Shown: positions 43,901 to 55,281 of the stretch, one piece after another
Position numbering within the stretch: position 1 is the first letter of the stretch
Layout: each line of letters opens with the position of its first letter
Assembly (NCBI GenBank): GCA_009760855.2
Contig: WPIO01000086.1
Location: forward strand, 1,165,001-1,229,000
Length of the DNA stretch: 64,000 nucleotides
From: Cristatella mucedo
Lineage: Eukaryota; Bryozoa; Phylactolaemata; Cristatellidae
Reading direction: 5' to 3'
Notes under the pieces: model-generated
Databases searched by the model: none
Seen by the model: the letters and a program-made list of their open reading frames with translations, nothing else
Told to the model about the DNA's origin: nothing
Program-made: the position numbers and the translations under genes

Positions 43901-46402
43901 GAAAGAGATTGAGTTCTCTAATGGCCCTATACAAACGTATTATTTCTATTATTAGCAAAGGTCAAATCCGACATTTGTAAGGCCGCACTTGAGTCATGGG
44001 TCTACTATCTGCCGTTGTCAAATTTCTATCATCTTCTAGGTCAGCACCTTACCTGGCGATCCTTATTGTGACCTAGCAGATCGTTTGTTTGCTTGTCTGT
44101 ACACAAGATCAAGTAAACTAGCGAGTCCGCTCTAAAAGTCCCACCTCATTGTCTGCCTGCCTTCAAGCCATCTGAAATTTCGTTATATTCACGTTGTGGT
44201 CAACTGGAGCACAAACAGTAAGCGTGTCCTGTGCATCGGCTTTGTTCATGCATCCTCCAAAGAATTCTATCAGGCCGCTCTCTAGCAAGTAGACACATGA
44301 TCGGGAGAAGTAAGAAACTTTGGCCTAATGTCCCAGTCCTTACAAAACACACGAGTAGCAGACAGGCAGAATTTGGACATTAACCAATAAACTGCGAAAG
44401 GCAAGCAGCAACATCAACAACGTTGTCTTTGGTTGGCTTTCCTACGGAAACTTTTGTCCAGATTTGTGCTCTGTCTAAATTAGCAACTCACGACTCTCAT
44501 ACAGCTATTTACCAGCGGAATATACACTGTTTTTATAATGTTTTTAAGAAACTGCTCTCGTAAACGTTGCACAAGAGTGCCTCGTAAGCTAGCATAAGCA
44601 GCAATTACTTCTCAAATTCATCTGGCCAGCATCTCGGCTTAGGCCTTACCGAATTGTAAAATACTTCTTTTACGGTTAGCAAATACGCCAAAATAAAGTC
44701 TGTACGCTTTTTAGTGCGTCTGCAATCCTTTTAGTATTGTTAAAAACAATAATGCTAAAAATATTAAAGCCACATTAAGTGAACAAACGGTTATAGTCTC
44801 AGTTTTTACTCTTTCACTGTTCTCATTCGTATTCGATGGCAGCTATCTTTATGAAATGTTATGACCATCACATCGGCCTAGTAGTAGCTATTGAGCGTAA
44901 CGTCAAGGTCACGAACTCAAGCCCTGCGACCAATGTCAAGTGCTGGGATAAAGATTGAGCTCTTTTAGAGCGCTACACAAATAAAGTATATTTTAAGTGG
45001 CAGTGGAACTGTTGTATGACAATGGCTCCGGCGGTGGCTGGTCTTGTGGGAGTCTCACGGAGACACAGTGGACGCACCTGCGTGGTAAATGAGATTCTCC
45101 TATATTACTCTCAACGGGCACATATATGGGAGCCCAATCAATCGCAGCAGACGACACGAAACATAATAAGCATTAGTGGCCTGACGATACGCTGCTTCAA
45201 CGGCTTAACTATTGGCTACAGGTGAGGCATGTACAAAGTAGTTTCAGGCGCTTCGCTAATTGTAACCGCAGAAGCCGTAGGCCCACACAACAGAACTTGC
45301 AAGTCAAAGCGTGTGAAACGAGGGAAAGAGATGGTATGTGCATATCTACGTGCTCGCGCTTGTGTGTTCGTGTGCATGCTTAGTTTAAACGTGTGTGTGT
45401 GTGTCTGTATGTGTGTGCGTGCGTGTGTGAGTGAAAGTCTACAGACAGTTTTGAGCAGCCGCCTGCATTGCCATCATCCTTCATCCGATCCCAAGGTAAA
45501 ACAAGAATTATTATATTATAACATAACCTGGCAGCTTCATTGATGTAGAAGAGCCTTAGCGAGGCGATCGCCCACTTGCATCGTGCATTAGAGGATTGCT
45601 CAGAGCAGCACTAGGGCCCACAACCTAGTCGTGAAGTGCAAGAGCATATACCAGTGAGTTGGTTTCGCTTCAAGTACGAAGCTGTATACTGGGGGAGGAA
45701 TTTCTGAATACCCTAAGACAGAGATTCAGACGAAGCTATTTTCGCAGCTCTTTGGTTTACTGCGAACAGACGGAAGAGTCTCAGGTGAAAAAACGGTAGA
45801 CATTTTCATCGGCAGTTTAACTTGGTACTCAGCTGGCAACTTACGTGGAAGCAGCCGCTGGAGGACGAGCAGTCTCCGACAGGAGAGAGCCACGGGCCGG
45901 GTGTAGATACAGGTGTACGCTGACAGCTTTCAACGGCAGCTTGCACCTAGGCCAACTCAAGGCCCAGCTGACCAGTTGGACTGATGAAAAGAACTATGTT
46001 TCGTGTTGGACGACTGCTTTTGCAGAAGCCCAAATCTGAGGCGGCTGTGCACAGCCTGTCGCATCGGTTCTAGCTGCACCACCTGTCGTATTGGTTCTAG
46101 CTGCGTGCCAGCACTGGCTTGATCAGATCTGGCTCGCTGCGACCATGGCGTTTTGCTTGCTGCTTTAGGTGATCGCCGAATTGATGTCAATGAGTTCATA
46201 AGCAGACTGGTGAGGCTGAGACTACTTACAGCTGAACTTGCTCAGCGTTTATTCGGTCTGGCTGACTTCAATCGCAATGGTTACATCGACAGTGAAGACG
46301 TGATAAAAATGAAGCTGCGGCTCGACAAGAACAGTAAGCCAATATCTGGCGCGCGATGAGTCGAGCATGAGCCAAAGTTTCGCTCTATTTCTCTTTGCTC
46401 GT

Positions 46403-46445
<43 letters not shown>

Positions 46446-49400
46446 CTGGCGCGACGGTAGCAGGAATCGGAGTGCAGCAGCTGATCCTTACAGCGAGTCC
46501 ACTTGATTGATGCTGGCACAGCTGTTCCTGTAGCACACTGATGAGAGCGCTTCATCGTGCAGTCGTTACTTTTCAGCATTTACAGCGTTGCTGGTCTGTG
46601 CGTTACTCGCTAGAGACTCAAAAGTGCAGGTCTGTGATCACTCGGCACCACACCACTCGGCACCACATCACTCGGCACCACTTCTTTACGTGTTTCTGCC
46701 AATTTTGGGTTATAATGATAGAAATGATTCGGGTTGACGTCTTGTTCTCTAATCTTGACGGCCGAGGGCCATGTTATGGCACATAGAGACTCTTTGCACC
46801 AGCTTAGGCTTGCAAGATCAGGATTGAGCTACAGAGTGGGCAAAGTGTGAAATTGCAAGAGGTGTAACCGGATTCCAGGGGTCAGAGGCTATTTCCCGCC
46901 ATACTCCGCCACGCTGCCGCTCGCCATGCCGCCGAGCTAGGGTAAGACGAGCGGCCGTCAGGTTAAACCTCTTTATATTAACGCATGCGCGAACAACAAC
47001 AGAACAACTAAACAAGTCTACAGGGAGGGTCCTATACACAGTACACTACGGGGGCGCAAGACTACGCAGCAAGCGCGAACAAACGTGTTAGTTGGGGTCA
47101 GTCGGCTTCAGCAGTCCTGTCGTTGTACCGACTCCGAATCCAACAGTACGAGCGTAGGCCGTCCAAAACCCGGCTGGCTGAGTAACTGCTGGCTAGTCCG
47201 AGTCGACAACTACCACTGTCGTAAGCTTCCACCGAAAGACGCCAACACACGGGGGGGGGGGGGTCACGAACACACTACACGGGGGGGGGGGACGCGGTAT
47301 AAACAAGTCAACAACGAGCGAGCTATCCAGCTCCGCTCGGGCCTTGGGTACTAGTTCCCTTGCGTGCGTGGCAGCATCGCCGGAGCACGCCTGCACGAAT
47401 CCAGGTGCATAACTCGGCGAGACCGGGAGCCTCCAGCACCACGACTTACTTGGCCAACTTCCCGTACCCAAGAGCCCCGGTGACTTCACGTCACCGCATA
47501 CATCCGTGCCGTAGGTCCGACCCCGGCCTAGCCGGTGACCCTAACCCTCACTATAGCCGTCCGGTCCAATCGAACCCAGCCTGGGTACAGAGGCAACCTA
47601 TAAGTGAAAGACTGCAGTGAATCGTGCTAGGGTGTGCGCCTCCGGGAATGTGTCCACATGGGTCGTCGGGTTCTGCTACTGCAGACTTTCTAATGCCTGC
47701 GGCCTGAACAGATGGTTGAGCGGCCTTCTAATGCATGCTCTTGGTTTCAATATTTACGAGGTAAATGCATTGCTTGAACCTGACTACAGCATGGCACTAA
47801 ATCTCCGTACGGCAGCTCATCTTCCCCAGCTCAACTTTACAGAACCACAAGCGGCTGTAAGTTGCACTATACGATGCGTCGGCATCGCTTGATGTCAAGG
47901 GTACACTGCTCATTTAGACTTAGACTTGATGCGAGAAGCCTCCAAGTTGCTAGACCGTGGCGGTGAGATAGCTAACGACTAATTTTCAGCACGGTGTTAG
48001 AGTCAAAGACTATATAATTCAACAGCCTCATTTGTATATGGCGGCAGAACAGACATAACGACCACCGCCGTAGCTGCAGTGGACAGCAAATGATCCACCA
48101 CTGCAGGACGCAGAACGCACCTTACTCCTGGGCTAAGAACTGGGATTCCATGCACACACGAGGCGTCTCTAGAAGCCTTATCTGCACTTCCCGCTTGTGC
48201 AAATGGATTAAACGCACCGCCCCTACACCGTCCATTTTCGAAATGTACCTCGAAATAGGTAATCAACTTCACTTAGCAGATTACGATTGACCAAGAACAG
48301 TTGGCCGCAAATATGACGTCGGCGTAGGCGTCTGTCTACTTTTCTAACCGCGGCTCTTAAAAGCTGCAAAACAGGACAACTTCAGGCGGCGCCGAGCTCT
48401 CTAGCTGGGCCCACCTGTCGAATGCATGGTGACTGAAAATGTCACAGCTTGTCCGCCGACTCGAAAAGACTCGTCGCCAAGCAGGCCACCGCTTCATGGT
48501 TCCGTCCGCTCGCTGTAACTCTCTCTATTCTCACGCTCCCTCTTAATTATGCGAAATAATTTCTCACGGCCTTCATTTCGTACCGCGCGTCCCTCTGTTT
48601 TGGCTCATTAGGTGGTGTTGCTATCAAGCTATAATATTTCGGAGTATGCAACATGAATTCACTCAAAGCCAGGAACTCGCGACCCGCTGACTCAACGCAC
48701 TTTGACTTTTTGGCATTTAAAGCGAAGTTAAGATTCCTGTGTGCATTGGCTCTTCACTTGCGTACGCGTGCTAGGATAGTGCATTATATCGTCTCTTATT
48801 TTGTTATACGCGTCCTTTTTCAGCCAACATGAAATGCCCTCAAAGAGATTTTGTTCTCGTGAGGAGCAACAAAAATGAAAACATTTTGCCACTACCTCCA
48901 GCCAGTAGCGCTGTGCAATGCACATTTGGACGTGGTAGTTAAGAGTGGAATTAATTAAAAAATGCAATATAATTCATTTGCCTAGCATCTCAGAGAGCTT
49001 AACGTCTATTCAGGTGCTTCACATATGCCATGGGTCTCGAGCCCCCGACCTTGGCCCTCCAATACGTTTACTTTGACTCTGATCGGGTTGGGCACCTTAA
49101 CCACTGAGCCAAACCAACGCAAGCGACTAATTACTAAGTAAATATTGTATAGCACTAGGCATTACTTGGCTCATTAAGCGGCTCCTCTCGTCGTCACGCT
49201 GGCCGCCGCTCAGCTCTTCGATGGCCCGGAGCAACAGCAGCGGCGTCTGCTCTGCACTGGATCTTGCGCTCGCCACTGCAGCGTGACGCTCACCTTTACG
49301 AATCCTATTTTCTTATTTTTGTTATTTATTTATTTTATTATTTATTTATTTATTTATATTATTCTAGTTGTTTTCTATTTTCTCGCTGTGTACCCGCTTG

Positions 49401-50285
49401 GCCGGCGAGCTTCCCACTACACAGTAAAAGAATGGTCATGTACAATAAAGCTTCACGCGCCCAGTTTCCCTTGCACTTTGAGCGACCCAAGCGCCAATTG
49501 AATTTAATTTCGATTTATTTCAGACGATGGCGTCGTCGGATGGGACGAATATTCGAACGGAATTGCAATGGTAAGCTGCCACTGGTCCCTGCCACCGCCG
49601 TTGCAGCATGCAGCCACTTTAATAGGCCGGATATATATGGCTAGTGCGGCACCTGCGTACTAAGCGCGAAAGTGCCGACGCGGCGAGCCCTCGCATTCAA
49701 TTATTCAGCAGGCACTCCTTATACCAGGCGGCGTCCTTAGCCAACGCCTCGCTAGAGGCCCCAGTGACCGCATTCCTGATCTCGTAATGACCACCTTAAG
49801 CTGCTGCAATGCACTGCTGCTGCTGCTTCTGCTCACCTCACTCGACTCGGGCTTTGGCAGCCCCGAGCGTACTGAAAGACTAACACTCAGGTAGCGCAAA
49901 AGCAGAAGCCTCGGTTTAAAAATTGCTGTATGGGTTTGAAAGAGCTCCAGTAAGCAAATGTTTACAATATCGCGTACTTTTGGAAAAGAAAGAAAGAAGT
50001 ATTTATTAAAGAAAAGTCACTAGTTGCCGACGCTGGAGTGAGATCGGATCTCTTTTAATAATCCTTTGCTGAGCTGGCTGAGCCACACCAAACAGGACAA
50101 GCGATCATGCAGCACTGGAGTCGGACCGGCGGCCAACTCATTTCGGAGAACGGCGTGCTAATTGCTGCGGCCGCTTGGTTTGAATGTCATAAGGGCTCGC
50201 GCTCTCTTTAGCCGGCCTGGCTCTCGCTGGAGAGTGCAGCATAGTGTCGGAGCGGAACCAACAGTGCTTCCTGCGAGTGCTTACT

Positions 50286-50334
<49 letters not shown>

Positions 50335-51644
50335 GGGCTGCCGGGATTAGGCTGCCATCACTCCCCAAATGATTTTGGGGCCAGGTTACCACACAATATC
50401 CGGTCTGTGATGCATTTAATGCAGAAACAGAAGGGCTAAATTAAATTAATTTTGTTTGACTACACTTCAGCCTACCATCAAATTCTGGAAAGCAGATATT
50501 GAAGACTCGTATTAACATCGCTCTTCTTAAAGCTGCTGCAGAGTATAGTGTATTGGGTCCTGTATTTCTCAGTTACAAGGTTGGCAGATGCACTCAGTAA
50601 CAAGTTTCTAAAACCTAGAGTAACTCTGCTGTACAAGCAATTATTACGAGTTTATTAGTGAATGCCGAGCAAGTTGCAGAGCACAATAATGGGGCGGCTT
50701 TAAATTATTCGTGAACTTTAAATAACTACTACATTCGAGCAGTAGTCAAGATAATATGCGAGTGGGACACTCAACCGATAACATGAGGCTGACTGAATGG
50801 GCGATTGACTTAATCCCTGAATTCCAATCACAAGCTGGCCAAATAGTTGCCTGTAAGCATACTTGCCAAAAGTTTAGGCATTCGGGCAACTAAAGAGAAT
50901 ATGCAAGAAAGCAAGCCGAAATTGATAAAATTAAGAAATTCTATGTATACTTGTGCATTCATATGCGCACGGTGGCATGCAAATAGGATCTGTCTGCTTC
51001 AAGAACTTTGCATAGTCACATGTTATTCTTTTTAAGTTCTTCCCTCAATCTTCTTGTCTCATTACTTATGTCAGCGGGTCAAGCTGCTTGCCGCTAGCTC
51101 CTTCAGAAGCAACACTCTATGGGGTCAATAGTAATGCTTGACGGCTGCGTTACTAAGTCTGATGCAGCTGCACTGACCTTGAAGCGTTTTCCGGACTCTA
51201 AACTTGGAAGAAAATATTTCGTTGCGCCCGCAGCCTAAGTCATCGGGTCTCTAAATAGCAGGTTATCACCAGACAGGCTTTTGCATGGTATTAGTTAGAT
51301 AAATAAGTAGTATTCTAATTACTTTACGTAATATCCACACGTGCTGAGAACTGGCCAGATGAGCAGGTGCACCATTCTATAAAGTAAAGCCAGGCGGAGC
51401 CTGAGTAACCAATTAAATACTGGCGTGAAAAGCAATCATTACTATCAGCCATCGGGCGACGCTTTTATTAAGGCAGGTGTCGGAAGCTGGACGCGCTTGC
51501 CTTCCCACGTGGTCTCAGATTAATGATAAACGAGCCGATCACCTTAACTAGTTCAAGCTGTACATTTTCTCGCCACTCCATCTGCTGCCGTTGGCTCACA
51601 AAAATTCTCCAACTGCCTCTACATTGCAGGCGGGGCGTGCCTGA
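40988..51644 (+). CDS. Secreted four-EF-hand calcium-binding protein
   Basis: The six-exon model is 40988-41088, 41238-41271, 41480-41588, 46169-46333, 49524-49570 and 51630-51644. It totals 471 bases, that is 156 residues and TGA. Donors are GTGAGT, GTCAGT, GTAAGC, GTAAGC and GTAAGC, all acceptors end in AG, and every phase agrees. Residues 1-27 form a signal peptide (MANRVLPLSVAFLAFVLVC then small residues). The loops are DKDGDNQLSPME (EF1), DTNGDRRIDVNE (EF2, split by intron 3), DFNRNGYIDSED (EF3, D at position 12) and DKNNDGVVGWDE (EF4, split by intron 4). All have Asp at position 1 and acidic or Asn ligands at 3 and 5. The product should enter the secretory pathway and bind Ca2+. Its subfamily was not recognised. 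Exon 2 and the final exon (AGRA then stop) are the least certain parts. Confidence 0.82.
42520..43470 (-). mobile_element. LINE-A in intron 3 of the EF-hand gene
   Basis: A 5'-truncated copy ends in (ATA)n at 42522. On the minus strand it carries the RT C-terminal domain (the RLQLVQNSAARLV motif) and the full 3' UTR. Frameshifts are present. It lies antisense to the gene. Confidence 0.88.
43885..43955 (+). mobile_element. LINE-A tail in intron 3
   Basis: AAGTTTAAAGAGCCTAGAAA and TTCTCTAATGGCCC precede an ATT-rich end. It is only about 70 bases long. Confidence 0.75.
44875..45000 (+). mobile_element. SINE-A relic in intron 3
   Basis: AAGGTCACGAACTCAAGCCC stands in for box B, followed by GTGCTGGGATAAAGATTGAG and TTAGAGCGCTACACAAAT, the tail with changes. 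Confidence 0.5.
45540..45665 (-). mobile_element. SINE-B relic in intron 3
   Basis: GAAGAGCCTTAGCGAGGCGA, CGCCCACTTGCA and CACAACCTAGTCGTGAAG keep the SINE-B order in reverse. The match is weak. Confidence 0.4.
46404..46442. repeat. (GA)n microsatellite in intron 4
   Basis: A pure GA tract of about 38 bases starts about 70 bases after the exon 4 donor. Confidence 0.95.
46636..46683. repeat. Short tandem repeat, CACTCGGCACCA unit
   Basis: Three near-identical copies of TCACTCGGCACCAC (about 14 bases) lie in tandem with small changes. Confidence 0.8.
46863..47589 (+). mobile_element. Solo LTR with 4-bp target duplication
   Basis: The 727-base segment begins TGTAACCGG and ends CTGGGTACA, giving TG...CA termini with short imperfect inverted ends (TGTAACC against TGTACCC). 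It is flanked directly by GAGG on both sides (46859-46862 and 47590-47593). A TATA-like TTTATATTAA occurs near 46970. Two poly-G runs, G13 at 47251 and G11 at 47281, each follow an ACAC. No internal retrotransposon coding region adjoins it, so it would be a solo LTR. It lies in intron 4 of the EF-hand gene. Orientation and superfamily are not established. Confidence 0.55.
48018..48130 (-). mobile_element. SINE-B fragment in intron 4
   Basis: TCAACAGCCTCATTTGTATA, CCACCGCCGTAGCTGCAGTGG and ATCCACCACTGCAGGA are the SINE-B body in reverse. The copy stops near box B. Confidence 0.65.
48968..49128 (-). mobile_element. SINE-A in intron 4
   Basis: The reversed tail (ATAATTCATTTGCCTAGC), CATATGCCATGGGTCTCGAG as box B, and TTAACCACTGAGCCAAACC as box A are in order. 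About 25 extra bases lie between the boxes. Confidence 0.8.
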
Positions 51645-51750
51645 GAGGTGCTGGGCAGCTGAGCCAGCAGCAAGAGGACACCAAGATTTCCCGGAAGCAG
51701 TGCACTTTCTCAGGAAGCTCGTCTACGAGCGCGGCTCAGATATCGTCTAA
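49787..51750 (+). CDS. Possible small secreted peptide (alternative use of 51630 exon)
   Basis: ATG at 49787 opens a frame with a signal-peptide-like start (MTTLSCCNALLLLLLLTSL) that ends at a donor, CAG/GTAGCG, at 49890 in phase 2. The acceptor at 51629 continues in that phase with RGVPERCWAAEP and runs 40 codons to TAA at 51750. The total is about 75 residues. The same acceptor in phase 0 gives the AGRA end of the EF-hand protein, and only one of the two need be real. The leucine run comes from a CTG repeat and the donor is weak, so chance is a serious alternative. No family was recognised. Confidence 0.25.
50289..50331. repeat. (GA)n microsatellite in intron 5
   Basis: An AGAGAG run of about 42 bases follows TTACTTTC. 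Confidence 0.95.
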
Positions 51751-51905
51751 GGCTTGATTGGAGGCCACCAGTGCCCTCTAACGGCATGAAGTTACAGCGT
51801 GCAGCAGCTTCGCGAAGGCGTCGTATAGTAGCAATAGAATAACGTTGTATTAAGAGGCTTAGACAGTTACCAATTAGCGAGAATTATAAGATTCAGGTGA
51901 AGTAA

Positions 51906-51911
51906 AATAAA
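51906..51911 (+). terminator. AATAAA polyadenylation signal
   Basis: AATAAA occurs 262 bases after the proposed EF-hand stop codon and 156 bases after the alternative stop at 51750. It is the first such hexamer noted downstream of exon 6, so it is a plausible 3' end for either model. Confidence 0.4.
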
Positions 51912-51914
51912 CTG

Positions 51915-52765
51915 CTTTAAAGCTTTCGCGAATATTTCGTGCTTGTAAATTATGTGATAAATCTTCTCTTGCTTCAATGCAGCTGTGCACGAAAAACTCC
52001 CTAGCTACTTTTGGATGGTCTTACCACAACTGTTGGCATTTTTCTTTCAGCCAACGTGAAGTTTCTAGAAAGAGATTTAGCAAACCTAAGTTCTAACTTA
52101 GTTGAAGTCAGTGTATGCTCCAACCGATTGAAAGGAGTCGAATTCACACAGTCCGCATACAAGTAACATGGACACGCAGGCTATGTGGTCAATAAACGTA
52201 AAAATTATGAAGACTGGTAAAAGGAAGCTCACCTGATATGTGCAGGTGAACGCGTATTTCTGGGCTAGTTTAAAGGCTACTTAATCGGTTCGACTTTAAC
52301 CCAATTGAGACATTCAACCTAGTCAGAGCCCATAATCTGTGGCATTTTAATTTTTATAGAGGTTACTGCAAGTCAAATAGCAGTTATCCAGCTATCCTGG
52401 AGCAGACCAGAACAGACTGCAATCGGCGAAAGTTTAGGGATCAGTGCCAATTAAAAAATACCCATATTTCGTTAATGCAGTACAGCAGGATTAGGCTGGT
52501 GCGCATAAATGGAAACCAGCAGCCAAAACGATATGTGCTCTATTATGCACAGGTCCGATTGACACCGGGCCCGAAAAACATTTGATGGTAAGACCATTTC
52601 AGATCGACTGGAACATCACAGCGTTCAATCTGTCGCCTTGTCTCCAAATACGGTAAAGGGAAATAAGTCATGGCCACTGGACCATCGAAACTAATTAGGT
52701 GGTTTAGCTAGTAATCCATGAGCAGACCACACTTTCGCTGATGGATCATGTGGAGTGGAATAGTA
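51915..52765. other. Unassigned sequence with one LINE-A tail trace
   Basis: Bases 52045-52095 keep TTCTTTCAGCCAACGTGAAG and TTCTAGAAAGAGATTTAG, a broken LINE-A tail. The rest shows nothing recognisable. Confidence 0.45.
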
Positions 52766-52769
52766 GCGT

Positions 52770-53682
52770 AATAATAACAATAATAATAATGTACTTAATA
52801 AAGCGCCCTCAGAGAACTTAATCTCTTTCTAAGCGTTTTACATTTGCTGCAAAGGGAAATGCAATTAAATGGTAAGTAAAATCATGCTTGAAAAACAAAC
52901 AAAATGAATAACATGGTTTGGGGTGACATGCACAGGGTCAGCATGCAAATGTGGTTAGTGGCAGCATGCACAGTGTCAGCACGCATACGCACATCAAGGA
53001 CGAATCACAGGGACCCACTAAATGCTGTCCTAAATAGGTGTGTTTTTAAGTTCCTTTTAAATGTGGTCAGGTCAGGGAATGTTCTGACGCAGGTCGGGAG
53101 GGAGTTCCAGGCTTTGGGAGCATACGAACTAAATGCACGGTCTCCAAAGGATTTGAGGTTTTTACGAGGTAATTCTAGACTGGTTGATTCCGAAAAGCAG
53201 GTGGTACGATGCTTGGCCTGATGGGGGAGTATGTCGGAGAGATAGGCTGGAGCCATAGAATGAAGGGACCTAAAAGTGAGCGACAAAACCCCGAAGTCAA
53301 TCCGTTGCTTGACTGGTAGCCAGTGCAGGTCGGCGAGAAGTGGAGTAACGTGGCAACTGCGACGCTCACGACAGACAAGCTTGGCTGCAGAGTTTTGCAC
53401 CAGCTGCAATCGCCTGATGCACATGCTGGTAGCCCAGTGAGTTGCAGAAGTCGAGACGAGATGTCACGAATGCATGGACCAACTTAGACGTGGTATCCTT
53501 ATCTAAACATGCCCGAATTTTAGCAATATTATGAAGCTGAAAATAGGCAGCTTTGACCGTGGAGCTGATATGGTCGTCTAACGAGGGGTCGCTTTGGAAT
53601 ATGACACCTAGATTTCGAGCTGATTCTACAGGAGATATGCTGGCAGAGCCATTTTGGAGCGTCAGCCTTTCCTATTTCTGAC
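52770..53682 (-). mobile_element. LINE-A, 5'-truncated
   Basis: The ATAATA end at 52772 is followed on the minus strand by the 3' UTR and RT C-terminal domain, including SGSL at 53005 and AFSSYAPKAWNSLP. The 139-codon frame is open to 53424, then broken by a small deletion. The copy ends in the ARNLG region. Confidence 0.9.
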
Positions 53683-54064
53683 GTCGGATTTCCGCCAAGC
53701 CAAAGTGAAGTTTTTACAGATAATATTAACCGAAGTACTCTTCGTAGGCTTATAACATGGTCACATCTATTACGGTTGACTGCTATTGGAGACATTAAGG
53801 TAGCCTACTAGCAGCCCTAAAAAAATAGTGTAACGGCCATAATTGTACAGAACGTCACGTCCCCAATGAATGCGCCAGCAGAAGGCACGGTGTACAACAG
53901 GTCGCACTGTCGCATTTTGCACGGCAGATCGTGCACTGATTGCCAAAGAAAGACGACCTGGCTGCACGAGTTTCGCCAGACGAAGGTGGCTCGTCAGTTA
54001 TTAAACAATTTATCGTTCCGTAATCGATCAAAGTCACTGCGACCACTACCGAAGCGAATCTATG

Positions 54065-54155
54065 CATAATAATAATAATAATAATGCACTTGATAAAGCG
54101 CCCTCAGAGAACTCATTCTCTTCCTATCCGCTTTACATTTTCTCCAAATGATTTA
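54065..54155 (-). mobile_element. LINE-A tail
   Basis: (ATA)n is followed by TGATAAAGCGCCCTCAGAGA and CGCTTTACATTTTC. Very short. Confidence 0.85.
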
Positions 54156-54251
54156 TGCATACCATTGGTACCCCAGACTTATGTCAGGCGTGACATATTA
54201 AGAGGAGTAACCAATCGAAAATGCTTTAGCTTGGGATGCCATACAGTAAAA

Positions 54252-54442
54252 TAAATACTAGCTGATTTAACAGCCTCTTTTCGTATAGCAACAGAGGAAC
54301 TGTTATGGTTATCCCCACCGCTTGCAGTGGCGATAAAGGCAGCTGCAATACAGAATCGCCCACAGCAGGATTTGAACCCATGACCTCGGGACCGAGGTGG
54401 TGAAAAGCAACCGCCTTAACTAGTGATCCATTACAGCTCACC
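54252..54442 (-). mobile_element. SINE-B, complete
   Basis: CTAGCTGATTTAACAGCC, GGTTATCCCCACCGCTTGCA, GGATTTGAACCCATGACC and the GGTGAGCTGTAATGG head (reversed) are all present. About 14 extra bases lie in the body. Confidence 0.88.
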
Positions 54443-54613
54443 AATCTCATATGATCCCTAAAGCGCGCCCACCACATGGATGCCAACTGAATAACTTGTT
54501 ATGCAATTGCAAGTCAATTTTCAGGCCTTTTACTAACATTTAAGGAAAATGCCTGCAAGTTGACAGAATTGTGGGACACATCTGTCTGACTCTCTTGAGT
54601 CTACAGTAATAAT

Positions 54614-54786
54614 AAATCCTAGCTGATTAAACAGCCTCGTTTTGTATAGCGACAGAAGAACCTTTTCGGCTATCACCACCGCTTGCAGTGGCGATTAAGA
54701 ATCGCCCATGGCAGGAATCGAACCCACGACCTCGGGACCGAGGTCGTGAAAGCAACCACCTTACCCAGTGTGCCATCACGGTTCAG
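54614..54786 (-). mobile_element. SINE-B, complete
   Basis: A second complete copy lies about 170 bases from the first and in the same orientation. Box B reads GGTTCGATTCC on its strand, and the body and CTAGCTGATTAAACAGCC end are clear. Confidence 0.88.
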
Positions 54787-55281
54787 TAAAATCATGTTGT
54801 GATCATTTTGTGATTTTGTGCTTCTTCTAGTGTTCCCTTTTATGGAGCTCAGGATCCAATCAATCGACTTCTAAAACAGCTGACTCCACTCAATTGGAGA
54901 CAAAAAGGCTGCGTTGAAGACCTATTAATTGCCTGATGAACTTTTACATGTATTAGTAGTACAATTATCAGCAGCTCCAAGCAACGTTTTTCGAAGTATT
55001 TTTCACTGATGCAGCTGTCTAGAGATTAGAGAGTCCAGCCGGACACCTGAGTTAAATACATTTGAACATCTTTGGAATAGGCTGGATATCTATATATTCC
55101 TCCCCGCGCTAAAGAGCGGCCTCGGGCGACTCCTAGCGTGGTGTGGACCTTTACTTGATTTCTCCGTAATACCTTCGGGTATTCCGCTGCTATCTTCGCT
55201 GTGACTATTTATGAGCCATCCTCGGATATGCTACTCAAAACAGGACCTGCTTAGCATAAGATGCGATGTCGCCATTAGTCG

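Noticed and set aside
47617-47892. 91-codon frame just after the solo LTR
   Set aside because: No domain or splice support was seen. It lies in the EF-hand intron and could be chance.
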